DNA of 64,000 nt from Vibrio plantisponsor (lineage in GTDB: Bacteria > Pseudomonadota > Gammaproteobacteria > Enterobacterales > Vibrionaceae), in contig NZ_JABEQC010000006.1 in the NCBI RefSeq assembly GCF_013041605.1, positions 124,001 through 188,000 on the forward strand, given 5' to 3'. The translations under genes and the position numbers were made by a program. Positions 14,982 through 26,019 of this stretch are shown here, piece by piece. Positions within the stretch are counted from its first letter, which is position 1; every line of letters begins with the position of its first letter. Below the pieces are notes generated by a model, which worked only from the letters and a program-made list of their open reading frames with translations, did not search any database and was not told where the DNA came from.

Positions 14982-16177
14982 AGATAGTGCTCTGACTCGT
15001 AAAAGATTGCAGATGAAATCATTAAGTTGCCGTGGGCATTTTCACCGCCGACAAGCTTTCCTTGTTCACCAAAGGTAAAAGGACATATGAAGGGACAACC
15101 ATTCATTTGAGAGTTAATTTTCTCATATACTTCTCCAATTTGTTTCCCTAGATGCAACATAGAACCTGCGCAAAAAATAATGATGCCACCAACCATCTCA
15201 GTCTCATTGTAGTTCTTTATATTGGCATCTTTTACAAATCTTGACGCTCTTTCTATCAAATGCCCTTTTGAACCAGTCATTAAGGTTATGGTCTCTCCTA
15301 CTTTGCTTTCCGAAAACATTTCTAGCGCATCTTCTTCAGTGATACGAATCGGATGTGACAATTTAAAATATGGTTGCTTGTCTATATGACCAACAACATT
15401 TCCGATAGGAAACTCAGAGATATAATCAAACAAGTATTCATCTAATATCGATAACCCTGAATACTCGCTCAACCACTGTTGATAGACCTGTTTTGCCGGC
15501 ATTCTATCAATAGCATAAATGTAGCGCCCACAAGCGTTAGTGACTCTTCCTGAGTACTCTGTAGGCGAATATCCGACGCTCAAGCCTGTGGCGATGGGTA
15601 TGGAAAGAAATCCCACGAGAATAGTTAAAGCTTCAGATGAAACGTTATGTTCATTCGAGACTGACCAGTTTCCGACGATATTGTTGTCTGCGGCTGTTCC
15701 TCCAACAATAGGTACTTGAGTACCGAACTGAGCATCAATCGCTTCTATAATACGTTCTTCATTACCAGGAGTTGAGTGAAGAACGATAAAGTCTGGAACT
15801 TCACCGACTCTGTTAGCTTTTAAAAGAGCTTCATTAATAGCGGAGCCAACTATTTCATAGTACTGAGTACAATCTTTAAGGCTGGTATAAGCGGTACCGT
15901 AGGCACTGCTATTTGAATCATCGTAAATTGCCATGACACCAATAACGGTGCCACTGTGTATTCCTGCGTCTGTCATTAGACCATTACAGGAAGAGCAACC
16001 AATAAGCGGAATATCTGGAAAGTAACAAGAAAAAAAGCTGGATAGGTTTTGGTTACTATAAACTTCGGTGTAGTAACAAACTATTGCACTGATGCCAGTC
16101 AGGTTGATAGCAGACCGGATCTCTTTGATGGCGTTATTAGCATCTGGATTATTTGAAATAGCCGTTTTAAGTCGCAT
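14978..16177 (-). CDS. FIST domain sensor protein, NosP/VpsV-like
   Basis: This 399-residue protein has FIST_N and FIST_C domains over its whole length. FIST proteins encoded next to kinases bind haem and sense nitric oxide in several gamma-proteobacteria (NosP), controlling the partner kinase. The overlap with the VpsS-like kinase supports that role. Haem ligation cannot be confirmed from the sequence by eye. Confidence 0.78.
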   Translation of the reverse strand: MRLKTAISNNPDANNAIKEIRSAINLTGISAIVCYYTEVYSNQNLSSFFSCYFPDIPLIGCSSCNGLMTDAGIHSGTVIGVMAIYDDSNSSAYGTAYTSLKDCTQYYEIVGSAINEALLKANRVGEVPDFIVLHSTPGNEERIIEAIDAQFGTQVPIVGGTAADNNIVGNWSVSNEHNVSSEALTILVGFLSIPIATGLSVGYSPTEYSGRVTNACGRYIYAIDRMPAKQVYQQWLSEYSGLSILDEYLFDYISEFPIGNVVGHIDKQPYFKLSHPIRITEEDALEMFSESKVGETITLMTGSKGHLIERASRFVKDANIKNYNETEMVGGIIIFCAGSMLHLGKQIGEVYEKINSQMNGCPFICPFTFGEQGKLVGGENAHGNLMISSAIFYESEHYL

Positions 16178-16291
16178 TTACGAGTTACTTATGTGTACAC
16201 AGTCCGATTAATTTATACCCCATAATAATTTAGATATGTACGGCTCTCTCCTCTCTATGTCACATAAGTCTTATAAATTGAACGATGTAAA

Positions 16292-16648
16292 CTAGTTTTC
16301 AATTTCAATTTTTACCGAGTTATTAATAATAAAGTAATCAACTGTATTAAGTTTGTTAGCATTCGGAAAAAGTGCAACATTTTGAGCGTTTCTTGTTACC
16401 TTGCCTTCGTAAGTGATTTCCCAATCCTGGGGAATTGGATAAACATTCAACACTCCTAACTGCCTATCATCTTTTGTAACAGTTATTTTTTCATTATTTA
16501 CAAATACAGAACAATTTGGCTGAGGCTTGCAAGTCATCGTACTTACCTCTGTATATGTGATCGTTCTCCAAAAGAAAGCGATAAGAAGTAAGCTTAAGGT
16601 GATGAGAATTTGAGCAAGTCTGTGTTTTGTAAGCTTTTCAGCTGCCAT
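16292..16648 (-). CDS. Small single-pass membrane protein, unknown
   Basis: The 118-residue product has one membrane segment (LAQILITLSLLLIAFFW, about residues 13-30) and a periplasmic-type domain with a cysteine pair (CKPQPNC). The start MAAEKL is supported by GAGGAAC 8 bp upstream; an earlier in-frame ATG has no such site. It sits between nosP and ccoN in vibrios. The function is unknown. Confidence 0.65.
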   Translation of the reverse strand: MAAEKLTKHRLAQILITLSLLLIAFFWRTITYTEVSTMTCKPQPNCSVFVNNEKITVTKDDRQLGVLNVYPIPQDWEITYEGKVTRNAQNVALFPNANKLNTVDYFIINNSVKIEIEN

Positions 16649-16908
16649 TAGAACGGGTTCCTCGTGTAACAAAGTTCAAAGTTTTGAAATAAAAGGGCAA
16701 AACCTGATAAAGGGTAAGGTTACTACACTGTCATTGAATTGTTAATTGCAGTATACTTTTCCGCTTGAAAATGCCACTTTTTCGTAAAGTCAGCAATAGC
16801 TATTAACGTTTTGATAAAACTTTAATTTTGTTGTGGATTTGGGTGGCATTGCGACATTTGTCGTGTTGGAAGAAAAGTGTAGTTAATTAGACATTGGAAG
16901 CATGCAAA

Positions 16909-18336
16909 ATGAGCCAAGAAAAGCAGCTTGAACAAAACTATAACTATACAGTCGTTCGTCAATTTACCTTAGTGACTATTCTCTGGGGTATTGTCGGAAT
17001 GGGTGTAGGTGTTTTGATTGCCGCTCAATTAGTTTGGCCACAGCTAAACTTTGATACGCCGTGGCTGACGTATAGTCGTCTCCGTCCGTTGCATACTAAT
17101 GCGGTGATATTCGCGTTTGGTACAAGTGCCCTGTTCGCAACCTCTTATTATGTTGTACAGCGTACCTGTCAAACTCGTCTATTTGGTGGGCCGCTTGTTG
17201 CATTCACCTTTTGGGGATGGCAAGCAATCATTTTATCCGCAGCAATCTCTCTACCATTAGGTTTTACCTCTGGTAAAGAATATGCTGAGTTAGAATGGCC
17301 TATCGATATTGCTATCGCAGTAGTATGGGTTTCTTACGCAGTGGTGTTCTTTGGAACACTTGTGAAACGTAAAACGTCTCATATATATGTAGCAAACTGG
17401 TTCTTTGGGGCCTTCATCATTACTGTTGCTGTTCTGCATATTGTAAACAGCATGGCAATCCCAGTATCAATGACTAAGTCATATTCGATTTATTCAGGTG
17501 CTGTCGATGCTATGGTTCAATGGTGGTATGGTCACAACGCGGTAGGTTTCCTACTAACAGCTGGTTTCCTAGGTATGATGTACTACTTCGTACCTAAGCA
17601 AGCAGAACGTCCAGTTTACTCTTACCGTTTATCGATTGTTCACTTCTGGGCATTGATTTCACTTTATATCTGGGCAGGTCCGCACCACTTACACTACACA
17701 GCTCTTCCAGACTGGACTCAGTCTTTGGGCATGGTGATGTCTTTGGTTTTATTCGCTCCTTCTTGGGGTGGTATGATCAACGGTATCATGACGTTGTCTG
17801 GTGCATGGCATAAGCTACGTTATGACCCTATCTTGCGCTTCCTAATCGTATCTCTGTCTTTCTACGGTATGTCTACCTTCGAAGGCCCAATGATGTCGAT
17901 TAAGACAGTAAACGCACTTTCTCACTACACTGACTGGACGATTGGTCACGTTCACTCTGGTGCATTGGGTTGGGTTGCAATGGTATCGATTGGTTCTGTA
18001 TATCACTTGCTCCCTCGCCTGTTTAACCAAGAACGTATGTATTCAGTTAGCTTGATTAATGCTCACTTCTGGTTAGCAACAATCGGTACTGTTCTGTACA
18101 TCGTGGCGATGTGGATTTCGGGTGTAATGCAAGGTTTGATGTGGCGTGCAGTTAACTCTGACGGTACGTTAACTTACAGCTTTGTTGAGTCTGTACAGGC
18201 TTCGTACCCATTCTATACCGTACGTTTCATCGGTGGTTTTATTTTCTTATCTGGTATGTTCCTAATGGCGTACAACACATATAAGACGATCTCAGCTCCG
18301 AATCACAGCCTAAAAGCTATCCAACAACCAGCGTAA
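16909..18336 (+). CDS. ccoN: cbb3-type cytochrome c oxidase subunit I
   Basis: CcoN is the catalytic, haem b/haem b3-CuB subunit of the high-affinity terminal oxidase. The 475-residue protein has about twelve membrane segments and the expected histidines ([45 protein letters not shown]). The ATG start follows GGAAG at 8 bp; the TTG further up is not needed. It leads the ccoNOQP operon. No convincing FNR box was seen in its upstream gap. Confidence 0.97.
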   Translation: MSQEKQLEQNYNYTVVRQFTLVTILWGIVGMGVGVLIAAQLVWPQLNFDTPWLTYSRLRPLHTNAVIFAFGTSALFATSYYVVQRTCQTRLFGGPLVAFTFWGWQAIILSAAISLPLGFTSGKEYAELEWPIDIAIAVVWVSYAVVFFGTLVKRKTSHIYVANWFFGAFIITVAVLHIVNSMAIPVSMTKSYSIYSGAVDAMVQWWYGHNAVGFLLTAGFLGMMYYFVPKQAERPVYSYRLSIVHFWALISLYIWAGPHHLHYTALPDWTQSLGMVMSLVLFAPSWGGMINGIMTLSGAWHKLRYDPILRFLIVSLSFYGMSTFEGPMMSIKTVNALSHYTDWTIGHVHSGALGWVAMVSIGSVYHLLPRLFNQERMYSVSLINAHFWLATIGTVLYIVAMWISGVMQGLMWRAVNSDGTLTYSFVESVQASYPFYTVRFIGGFIFLSGMFLMAYNTYKTISAPNHSLKAIQQPA

Positions 18337-18349
18337 GGAGATTTAAAGA

Positions 18350-18970
18350 ATGAGTTCAGATTCTAATAATCGCCATGGCATTATCGAACGTAACGTCGGT
18401 TTGTTGGCAATTATGATTGTATTCGCCATCAGTTGGGGTGCTTTAGTTGAAATCACACCGTTGATTTTCCAAAAGCAAACTACTGAGCCAGTAGAAAACC
18501 TGAAACCATACACTGCATTGCAGATGGAAGGTCGTGACATTTACATCCGTGAAGGTTGTAACGTGTGTCACAGCCAAATGGTTCGTCCTTTCCGTTCTGA
18601 AACAGAACGTTATGGACACTACTCTGTAGCCGGTGAAAGTGTTTGGGAACATCCATTCCTATGGGGTTCTAAGCGTACTGGTCCTGACCTTGCTCGTGTT
18701 GGTGGTCGTTATTCAGATGAATGGCACCGTGTTCACTTGATGAACCCTCGTGAGCTAGTTCCAGAATCGAATATGCCTGCTTTCCCTTGGTTAGCTGAAA
18801 ACGTACTGGATGGGAAAAACACTCAGAAGAAACTTGAGGTTTTCCGCAATCAGTTCGGCGTACCATATACAGATGAGCAAATAGCGAATGCGTCGAAAGA
18901 TGTTGAAGGAAAAACAGAGATGGATGCCATCATTGCTTACCTTCAGTCTATTGGTCACGCAATGAAATAA
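18350..18970 (+). CDS. ccoO: cbb3-type cytochrome c oxidase subunit II (monohaem cytochrome c)
   Basis: CcoO passes electrons to CcoN. The 206-residue protein has one N-terminal membrane anchor ([18 protein letters not shown]) and one haem c motif CNVCH (about residues 70-74), with a methionine-containing C-terminal part. It follows ccoN by 13 bp with a good AAGGAG site. Confidence 0.97.
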   Translation: MSSDSNNRHGIIERNVGLLAIMIVFAISWGALVEITPLIFQKQTTEPVENLKPYTALQMEGRDIYIREGCNVCHSQMVRPFRSETERYGHYSVAGESVWEHPFLWGSKRTGPDLARVGGRYSDEWHRVHLMNPRELVPESNMPAFPWLAENVLDGKNTQKKLEVFRNQFGVPYTDEQIANASKDVEGKTEMDAIIAYLQSIGHAMK

Positions 18971-18982
18971 ACAGAGGTAATT

Positions 18983-19153
18983 ATGGATATCGGTACTATT
19001 CACAGTATTTGGACCATAACGTTGTTTGTCTGCTTCATCGGTGTAGTTTGGTGGGCATTTGGCAAAAAGCGTAAAGCGCGTTTTGACGAAGCCGCAAACT
19101 TGATCTTTGCAGATGAACAAAAAGAAACACCCTCTAATAAGAACAAGGAGTGA
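18983..19153 (+). CDS. ccoQ: cbb3-type oxidase small subunit CcoQ
   Basis: The 56-residue protein, starting MDIGTIHSIWTI, has one membrane segment (TLFVCFIGVVWWAFG) followed by a charged tail. CcoQ (FixQ) stabilises the assembled oxidase. It lies between ccoO and ccoP with short gaps and its own ribosome site (AGAGG), as in other proteobacteria. Confidence 0.9.
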   Translation: MDIGTIHSIWTITLFVCFIGVVWWAFGKKRKARFDEAANLIFADEQKETPSNKNKE

Positions 19154-19160
19154 CTGAGTA

Positions 19161-20138
19161 ATGACGACATTTTGGAGTCTTTGGATCATCGTAATTACGG
19201 TTGGTACCCTACTTGGATGCGCAATTCTTCTCGTTTGGTGTCTTAAAGACAAAATGGGTGTTGAAGAAGGCGCTGACATGGGCCACGAGTACGATGGTAT
19301 TCGCGAGATAAACAACCCGCTGCCTAAGTGGTGGACCTATCTATTTATTAGTACGTTCATTTTTGCTGCTGTCTATTTAACGCTTTACCCAGGTTTGGGG
19401 AACTTTAAAGGCGTTTTAGGTTGGCAAAGTTCAGACCAAAAAGTACGTACGTTGGAAGAATCAAAAGCTTCTATTGCTAAAGCTCAAGAAACAAAAACTC
19501 TTGTTCAATACGCGAAGGAACTTGATGATGCTGATGCGTACTTCGGTGAAGCTTTCAAGCGTTTGGCATACAAAGATGGTGGTTCGGAACTACGTCCTGT
19601 TACTGAAATTGCAGCAGATTCTGATGCATTGAAAGTTGGACAACGTTTGTTCCTACAAAACTGTTCTCAGTGTCACGGCTCTGATGCTCGTGGTCAGAAA
19701 GGTTTCCCTAACCTAACTGACAACGCGTGGCTATACGGTGGTGAGCCTGATGCAATCGTGACAACGATTCGTCATGGTCGTATTGGTCAGATGCCAGCAT
19801 GGAAAGATGCATTGGGTGAGCAAGGTGTAGCTGAAGTAGTAAGTTACGCACTTAGCCTAAGTGGTCGTTCTGTAAATGCTCGTGAAGCTGAAGCAGGTAA
19901 AGCGCGCTTCGTCGTTTGTGCAGCTTGTCACGGTACAGATGGTAAAGGTAACCCTGCTGTGGGTGCTCCTGACCTGACTGACCAAGATTGGTTGTTCGGC
20001 GATTCACGTGCTGCGGTAACTGAAACAGTTATGTACGGCCGTTCTGGTGTAATGCCAGCTTGGATTGACATTCTAGGTGAAGACAAGGTGCAACTCGTTG
20101 CGGCTTATGTCTGGAGCCTAAGCAATTCAGATAAATAG
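19161..20138 (+). CDS. ccoP: cbb3-type cytochrome c oxidase subunit III (dihaem cytochrome c)
   Basis: CcoP is the electron entry subunit. The 325-residue protein has N-terminal membrane segments and two haem c domains with CSQCH (about residue 171) and CAACH (about residue 253), each followed by the methionine ligand region (GQMPAW, GVMPAW). It closes the oxidase operon and is followed by a terminator. Confidence 0.97.
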   Translation: MTTFWSLWIIVITVGTLLGCAILLVWCLKDKMGVEEGADMGHEYDGIREINNPLPKWWTYLFISTFIFAAVYLTLYPGLGNFKGVLGWQSSDQKVRTLEESKASIAKAQETKTLVQYAKELDDADAYFGEAFKRLAYKDGGSELRPVTEIAADSDALKVGQRLFLQNCSQCHGSDARGQKGFPNLTDNAWLYGGEPDAIVTTIRHGRIGQMPAWKDALGEQGVAEVVSYALSLSGRSVNAREAEAGKARFVVCAACHGTDGKGNPAVGAPDLTDQDWLFGDSRAAVTETVMYGRSGVMPAWIDILGEDKVQLVAAYVWSLSNSDK

Positions 20139-20152
20139 TAAAAATCTAATAA

Positions 20153-20180
20153 CAGCCCCTTTTCTAGGGGCTGCTTTTTT
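20153..20180 (+). terminator. Terminator after ccoP
   Basis: CAGCCCCT / AGGGGCTG with a 5-base loop is followed by a run of T. Confidence 0.85.
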
Positions 20181-20237
20181 CTTAAATTTAAGCCTTCTAA
20201 GTTTAATCCCTTCTTTTTTGTTGTAGAGAACTTTTTT

Positions 20238-20717
20238 ATGGTAAAGCCTTGGTATAAACAATTTTGGCCGTGGTTCCTGATTATCCTTCCACTTACAGTT
20301 GTTGTATGGACGATCGTTACGGTTATCGTGTTTTCGAATAACTCAGTCTCATTGGTAACTGAGGATTACTATAAAAAAGGAAAAGGCATTAATGTAGATT
20401 TGTCTAAGATACACGTAGCTAAAGATCTTGGTCTGAATGCTGCTGTTAGCTCTCAAGGCAATGAAATCATTATCCAGTTTAATAAAGGCAAACTGGATCA
20501 CTATCCTGCTATTCAGGCAATGTTCGCTCACAGAACGCTTCCAGATAGAGACTTCTCGCAGCTGATCACTGCTGACGCAAAAGGTAATTACAAAATTACC
20601 CGTGATGATGAGATGCAAGGCCCTTGGTTTATTGAGCTAACACCACACAATGGTGAATGGCTGGTTCAAGGTCGAGTTACATTCCCTTCTGCTTCTCCGA
20701 CTCAACTGATGAACTAG
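20238..20717 (+). CDS. ccoH: FixH/CcoH cbb3 oxidase assembly protein
   Basis: The 159-residue protein has one N-terminal membrane segment ([20 protein letters not shown]) and the FixH domain with the [11 protein letters not shown] motif. FixH is needed for assembly of the cbb3 oxidase, probably with the copper pump CcoI. It is the first gene of ccoHIS and lies 4 bp before ccoI. Confidence 0.9.
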   Translation: MVKPWYKQFWPWFLIILPLTVVVWTIVTVIVFSNNSVSLVTEDYYKKGKGINVDLSKIHVAKDLGLNAAVSSQGNEIIIQFNKGKLDHYPAIQAMFAHRTLPDRDFSQLITADAKGNYKITRDDEMQGPWFIELTPHNGEWLVQGRVTFPSASPTQLMN

Positions 20718-20721
20718 TGAT

Positions 20722-23100
20722 ATGAATAAAGCGTGTTACCACTGCGGTGAAGATGTACCAGACAACACCGATTTCAAAGTCACCATTCTCAACGAAGAAC
20801 GAGACATGTGCTGCCCCGGTTGCAAAACCGTAGCTGAAACTATTGTTGAGAATGGGCTTGTATCCTATTACCAGTTTCGAACAACAACTGCGGATAAAGT
20901 TGAGTTAGTCCCCGAACAGCTAAAAGCATTGATCCATTACGATAACTCAGACGTTCAGGCTGAATTTGTTAGAAATGTCGACTCACACTCTGAAGTGACG
21001 TTGTCACTGGAAGGGGTGTCTTGTGCCGCATGTGCCTGGCTGATAGAAAAACAATTAGTTAAAGAACCCGGTGTAATAGGTATTCGTGTCAATACCACAA
21101 CGAACAGGGCTCTGCTCAGTTGGGACAAATCTACAGCTAAACTCAGTGATATTCTCTCGCGTATCCATAATTTAGGTTACAAGGCTGCGCCTTTCGAGGC
21201 TGATAAACACGAAGCACAATATCACCAGTCAATGAAGCAATATCTATATCGATTGGGTATTGCAGGCTTAGCAACAATGCAAGTAATGATGCTTGCGGTG
21301 GCTTTGTACTTAGAAGCGTTTGGTGATCTGGATAGTGAATTTAAGAACTACTTTCGCTGGGTGAGCCTATTATTTGCCACTCCTGTACTTCTCTACTCTG
21401 CTTTCCCATTTTATGTCAACGCTTGGCGTAGCATTAAAGGCCGCACGCTTGGTATGGACGTACCCGTATCAATTGCTCTTATCTTTGCTTATGTAGCCAG
21501 TCTTTTTGCTACTGTTACTCAAAAAGGCGAAGTCTTCTTTGAGTCCATTTCCATGTTCACCTTCTTCCTACTGGTGGGACGTTTTCTGGAAATGCGAGCA
21601 AGACGAAAAGCGGCTGCGGCCAGTGGAAACTTATTAAAATTAATTCCAGCAATTGCCACACGTATTGATGGCTCTCAAACGCCGGTTAAGACTCTGCAAA
21701 TTGGAGAGAAAATCCGCGTATTACCAGGAGAGCACATTCCCGCAGATGGAGCGGTTATTTCAGGCCGGATTCATGTTGATGAGTCCATGTTAACTGGCGA
21801 ATCGCTACCTGTGGTTAAAAACATTGGCGACGCTGTATACGCCGGAACACTAAACGGCGAAGAATCTTTTGTTCTAGAAGTAACGGCAACAAAAGCAGAT
21901 TCGGTAATTTCAAACATTGTTCGCCTTCAAGACGATGCTCAATCATCGAAGCCGAAAATTGCTGAGATTGCAGATGTAGTCGCGAGATACTTTGTCGCTA
22001 TCATTCTGGTTATTGCGCTAGGTACATGGCTGTTCTGGCATAGCTCGCGCCCAGACGATGCATTCTGGATTATGTTATCTGTACTCGTTGCTACCTGCCC
22101 TTGTGCTCTTTCATTAGCAACACCAACGGCGATAACCTGTGCTACTTCGCGCCTTGGCAGCTATGGCATTTTGCTTCGTAAGAATCATGTATTTGAAACT
22201 CTGTGTAACGTTAATCACCTCGTTTTAGATAAAACGGGCACGCTCACACATGGAAATATCGAAATCAGCGAGGTGAAAGTACACTCACCACAGTGGACTA
22301 AGGAACAATGTTTAGCGATTGCTGCAGAGCTTGAACAATATGCTAATCACCCTATTGCTCGTGCATTCAAACCTTACTTAAACGCTGACTTCGTATCGTC
22401 GGATGTAAAAAACACGATAGGTTCAGGAATAGAAGGCACGTTTGAAGGCAACAAAGTCTGCATCGGTAATGCGGATTACGTTCTGGGAAGCAACGACATC
22501 GTCAACGAGCGAAACGCCGTGTATATGTCTATCGACTCGAAACATATTGCGACATTCTATTATCAGGACCCTATTCGTTCTGAAGCAAAAGGCTTTATTA
22601 ACAAGTTTCACCAAGCAGGTATTCGAATCACGCTATTGACGGGCGATTCTCAAGTTAATGCTGAAACTGTCGCGAGTGAACTCGGTGTGGACAATGTAAT
22701 TGCACAAGCCAAGCCTGAAGATAAACTCAATTACTTACGTTCGCTGGATACGCAAGACATTACATTAATGGTTGGTGATGGTATCAACGATGCCCCAACT
22801 CTTGCAGGTGCTCATCTGTCTGTTGCTATGGGCGGCGGTACTGATGTAGCGAAAGCTTCTGCTGATATGGTCTTGCTCGGCGATAAGTTGGATCGCTTAC
22901 TGGATGCTCGTGAGCTAGCTTTAAAAACCCGTAGCATTATCAGACAAAATCTGGCTTGGTCGTTGGGATACAACGTGGTTATTTTGCCATTAGCTGTTGC
23001 AGGGTTTGTTGCCCCATATGTCGCGGTTGTCGGTATGTCTGCGAGCTCGATTATAGTAGTATCTAACTCTCTTCGATTACTGAAGGAACAGAATAACTAA
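20722..23100 (+). CDS. ccoI: Copper-transporting P-type ATPase for cbb3 oxidase (CcoI/FixI)
   Basis: CcoI exports copper for the CuB centre of CcoN. The 792-residue protein shows an N-terminal cysteine cluster ([13 protein letters not shown]), a heavy-metal-associated domain ([10 protein letters not shown]), eight membrane segments, the translocation motif [10 protein letters not shown], the phosphorylation motif DKTGTLT and the hinge GDGINDAP. Its stop is directly followed by the ccoS start. Confidence 0.95.
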   Translation: MNKACYHCGEDVPDNTDFKVTILNEERDMCCPGCKTVAETIVENGLVSYYQFRTTTADKVELVPEQLKALIHYDNSDVQAEFVRNVDSHSEVTLSLEGVSCAACAWLIEKQLVKEPGVIGIRVNTTTNRALLSWDKSTAKLSDILSRIHNLGYKAAPFEADKHEAQYHQSMKQYLYRLGIAGLATMQVMMLAVALYLEAFGDLDSEFKNYFRWVSLLFATPVLLYSAFPFYVNAWRSIKGRTLGMDVPVSIALIFAYVASLFATVTQKGEVFFESISMFTFFLLVGRFLEMRARRKAAAASGNLLKLIPAIATRIDGSQTPVKTLQIGEKIRVLPGEHIPADGAVISGRIHVDESMLTGESLPVVKNIGDAVYAGTLNGEESFVLEVTATKADSVISNIVRLQDDAQSSKPKIAEIADVVARYFVAIILVIALGTWLFWHSSRPDDAFWIMLSVLVATCPCALSLATPTAITCATSRLGSYGILLRKNHVFETLCNVNHLVLDKTGTLTHGNIEISEVKVHSPQWTKEQCLAIAAELEQYANHPIARAFKPYLNADFVSSDVKNTIGSGIEGTFEGNKVCIGNADYVLGSNDIVNERNAVYMSIDSKHIATFYYQDPIRSEAKGFINKFHQAGIRITLLTGDSQVNAETVASELGVDNVIAQAKPEDKLNYLRSLDTQDITLMVGDGINDAPTLAGAHLSVAMGGGTDVAKASADMVLLGDKLDRLLDARELALKTRSIIRQNLAWSLGYNVVILPLAVAGFVAPYVAVVGMSASSIIVVSNSLRLLKEQNN

Positions 23101-23292
23101 ATGGAAAGCTTGTATATTTTAATTCCCATCGCGATCGTCATTGTAGCCGTAGCTGTTGCCATATTTTTGTGGGCGGTCAAAAGTGATCAGTTCGAAGATC
23201 TAGAGCGTCAAGGCCATAACATCTTGTTTGACGAGGATGAGCATTTAACGCCAAAAAATCATCCTGACAACGAAAAAAATGATGAACGCTGA
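23101..23292 (+). CDS. ccoS: cbb3 oxidase maturation protein CcoS
   Basis: The 63-residue single-pass protein (PIAIVIVAVAVAIFLWAVKSDQFEDLE) is a typical CcoS, required for cofactor insertion into the oxidase. It starts at the first base after ccoI and overlaps the next gene by 14 bp. Confidence 0.9.
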   Translation: MESLYILIPIAIVIVAVAVAIFLWAVKSDQFEDLERQGHNILFDEDEHLTPKNHPDNEKNDER

Positions 23293-23959
23293 TTTCGTTG
23301 GAGCCTTTGTTGTCGGTTTATTAGGCACTGGACATTGTGTCGGAATGTGCGGCGGTTTAGGCTCCCTGCTAAGTATTGGCCAAGGCACTAATAAAACAGC
23401 TCTACCAATCATATTTTATAATGTCGGGCGTATATTCAGTTACTGCGTTTTTGGCGCACTGATTGGTGGATTAGCCACAACTTTAACTCAAATATCGACA
23501 CTCAATCATTCGCTAATCTGGCTGAGGATTTTGTCTGCAATGATGATGATAGTTCTCGGTTTGTATGTCGGTCGTTGGTGGTTTGGTTTACTAAAATTAG
23601 AAAAGCTAGGCACTGGTTTATGGAAATACATTTCTCCTCTGGGGAGAAAGCTGCTTCCGTTAAAAAAAAGCTGGCACGCTCTACCTTTTGGAATTATCTG
23701 GGGTTGGCTACCTTGCGGTTTAGTCTACTCTGCGCTAACGTGGGCGGCTGTTTCCGGTAGTACCCTTGAGGGAGCTCTGATTATGGGTTCATTCGGCCTT
23801 GGGACATTGCCTTCTATGCTGCTCGTTGGATTCGGAGCAACACAAATTAAGCAGTTACAGCAGTCGCCTGTTTTTAGGACAATTGTTGCAATTTCAATTA
23901 TTTGTTACGGCATCTATACCGGCTACAACGCAATAAACATGCTAGTTAATCTTAGCTAG
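23279..23959 (+). CDS. TauE/SafE-type (DsbD-like) membrane protein of the cco cluster
   Basis: The 226-residue polytopic protein begins with the motif GTGHCVGMCGG, typical of the SafE-type family often encoded after ccoS, where it is thought to take part in oxidase biogenesis or copper handling. Its overlap with ccoS supports the link. Two ATG codons in a row open the frame. The exact role is not known. Confidence 0.75.
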   Translation: MMNADFVGAFVVGLLGTGHCVGMCGGLGSLLSIGQGTNKTALPIIFYNVGRIFSYCVFGALIGGLATTLTQISTLNHSLIWLRILSAMMMIVLGLYVGRWWFGLLKLEKLGTGLWKYISPLGRKLLPLKKSWHALPFGIIWGWLPCGLVYSALTWAAVSGSTLEGALIMGSFGLGTLPSMLLVGFGATQIKQLQQSPVFRTIVAISIICYGIYTGYNAINMLVNLS

Positions 23960-24019
23960 ATGATTGATTAGCAAAATGATTTTTTTAACTATCCTTTAGT
24001 GTGAAGGGATGCTAAAATA

Positions 24020-24033
24020 TTGATGTAAATCAA
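24020..24033. promoter_or_regulatory. Consensus FNR box before fnr
   Basis: TTGATGTAAATCAA matches TTGAT-N4-ATCAA perfectly and lies 16 bp before the fnr start codon. A site so close to or downstream of the promoter suggests negative autoregulation, as known for E. coli fnr. Confidence 0.85.
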
Positions 24034-24049
24034 TTAGTGAAAGGTCGTT

Positions 24050-24802
24050 ATGATTTCGGAAAAGCCTGCTGCGAAGCGAATTCAATCTGGTGGATGTGCT
24101 ATTCACTGCCAAGACTGTAGTATTAGCCAACTCTGTATTCCATTCACTCTTAACGAGTCTGAACTGGATCAACTTGACCAAATTATTGAGCGTAAAAAGC
24201 CAATTCAAAAAGGTCAGGAATTGTTCAAAGCTGGTGATGAGCTGAAGTCTTTGTACGCAATCCGTTCAGGTACAATCAAGAGCTATACCATTACAGAGCA
24301 AGGTGACGAACAGATTACTGCTTTCCATCTTGCGGGTGATTTAGTTGGCTTTGATGCAATTACGGGCGATGCACACCCTAGTTTCGCTCAAGCACTTGAG
24401 ACTTCTATGGTTTGTGAAATCCCTTATGAAATCTTAGATGACCTTTCAGGCAAGATGCCTAAGCTTCGCCAACAAATTATGCGCTTAATGAGTAATGAGA
24501 TTAAGGGCGACCAAGAGATGATTCTTCTGCTTTCAAAGAAAAATGCTGAAGAACGTCTAGCTGCTTTCTTGTTTAATCTATCTACTCGTTTTTCACAACG
24601 TGGTTTTAGCCCAAGAGAGTTCCGTTTAACCATGACTCGTGGTGATATCGGTAACTACCTAGGTCTGACTGTTGAAACCATTAGCCGCCTACTTGGCCGC
24701 TTCCAAAAATCAGAAATTCTGAGTGTTAAAGGCAAATACATCACAATCATCGATCATGATGCTTTGATGGAATTGGCTGGCGTCTCTAAAGAAAGTAAAT
24801 AA
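24050..24802 (+). CDS. fnr: Oxygen-responsive transcription regulator FNR
   Basis: The 250-residue protein has the N-terminal cysteines for the [4Fe-4S] cluster (C16, C20, C23, C29) with the internal cysteine in MVCEIPYE, a cyclic-nucleotide-like domain and a C-terminal helix-turn-helix with [11 protein letters not shown]. It switches gene expression at low oxygen and sits after the cbb3 genes, which are classic FNR targets. A hairpin terminator follows at 24809-24838. Confidence 0.97.
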   Translation: MISEKPAAKRIQSGGCAIHCQDCSISQLCIPFTLNESELDQLDQIIERKKPIQKGQELFKAGDELKSLYAIRSGTIKSYTITEQGDEQITAFHLAGDLVGFDAITGDAHPSFAQALETSMVCEIPYEILDDLSGKMPKLRQQIMRLMSNEIKGDQEMILLLSKKNAEERLAAFLFNLSTRFSQRGFSPREFRLTMTRGDIGNYLGLTVETISRLLGRFQKSEILSVKGKYITIIDHDALMELAGVSKESK

Positions 24803-24808
24803 ACATCA

Positions 24809-24838
24809 ATGACGTAGCTCAACAATGAGCTGCGTCAT
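24809..24838 (+). terminator. Hairpin terminator after fnr
   Basis: ATGACGTAGCTCA / TGAGCTGCGTCAT with a 4-base loop and one wobble pair follows fnr by 6 bp. The T-run is some 20 bases further on. Confidence 0.6.
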
Positions 24839-24932
24839 ACTTCTTCTATAATCCCTCTTTTTTTGCTAAACCTCTCGCAACTTCTAAGCTACTCTTAAAT
24901 AAGAAATCTCCGAAACGATAAAGGAGTTTGTT

Positions 24933-25880
24933 ATGAGTATTTACAACAAGATTCTGGTTGTAGCTGATATAAATCATGATGAACAACCCGCTTTAGCCCG
25001 AGCTATTCAATTAGCTAAGAAAAGTCGCTCAACAAGTCATATTACGTTCTTCTTATCTATCTATGACTTCTCCTATGACATGACATCCATGTTATCTGGA
25101 GAGGAACGTGATGCTATGAGACGTGGTGTTATTCATCAACGTGAACAGTGGATGAAGAAAGTTGCAGAACCTTACATCAAAGAATCCATCGTTTTTGATG
25201 TTAAAGTCGTTTGGCATAACCGTCCCTATGAAGCCATCATCGGTGAGGTGTTCGCTGGTGAACACGACATTTTGATCAAAAGTACTCGTAAGCATGACGT
25301 TTTGGAATCGGTGATCTTCACTCCTACCGATTGGCATTTACTTCGTAAGTGCCCTATCCCTGTCTTGTTGGTTAAGAATTCAGATTGGCCTGAGAATGCG
25401 AATATTATCGCTTCTGTTCATGTCGGTTCTGAAGTTGACACACACTTAGATCTCAATGACAGAATGGTCGAACAGCTCTTAAATCTTTCTGAACGTTTAG
25501 GCACAAACTCATACTTGGTTAACGCATATCCGGTCACTCCGGCAAATATCACAATCGAGTTGCCTGAGTTTGATCCGACAACCTATACCGATGCGGTTCG
25601 CGGGCATCATTTAACCGCCATGAAAGCGTTACGTCAGAAGCATGGTATCGATGAAGAACATACGCTCGTGCAACAAGGTCTGCCTGAAGATGTCATCCCA
25701 CAAGCGGCTGAAAAGCTAAATGCTGCGATGGTTATCTTAGGTACAACTGGCCGAACTGGTCTGTCTGCGGTGTTTATTGGTAATACTGCTGAACAAGTGA
25801 TTGATAAAATTAACTGTGATGTAATGGCACTAAAACCTAGAGGGTATGTTAGCCCACTTGATCCAACCATTGCTTCATAA
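24933..25880 (+). CDS. uspE: Universal stress protein E
   Basis: UspE is a tandem universal stress protein. The 315-residue protein has two Usp folds; the second ends with the nucleotide-binding type motif GTTGRTGLSAVFIGNTAEQV. It has a strong ribosome site (AAAGGAG). The order fnr-uspE-ttcA is conserved in gamma-proteobacteria. Confidence 0.93.
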   Translation: MSIYNKILVVADINHDEQPALARAIQLAKKSRSTSHITFFLSIYDFSYDMTSMLSGEERDAMRRGVIHQREQWMKKVAEPYIKESIVFDVKVVWHNRPYEAIIGEVFAGEHDILIKSTRKHDVLESVIFTPTDWHLLRKCPIPVLLVKNSDWPENANIIASVHVGSEVDTHLDLNDRMVEQLLNLSERLGTNSYLVNAYPVTPANITIELPEFDPTTYTDAVRGHHLTAMKALRQKHGIDEEHTLVQQGLPEDVIPQAAEKLNAAMVILGTTGRTGLSAVFIGNTAEQVIDKINCDVMALKPRGYVSPLDPTIAS

Positions 25881-25898
25881 CAATCCGCAAACGTCATC

Positions 25899-25931
25899 AG
25901 TCCCTAAACGAAAGTCTAGGGACTTTTTTTT
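25899..25931 (+). terminator. Terminator after uspE
   Basis: AGTCCCTA / TAGGGACT with a 10-base loop is followed by eight T. Confidence 0.85.
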
Positions 25932-26019
25932 GTGCTTGAACGCTTAACTCTGGCATATCGTTAATTTATCCGTATCATACGCACTTCATTTTGTTTCTAA
26001 GATTAAAGACTGCAACCTG

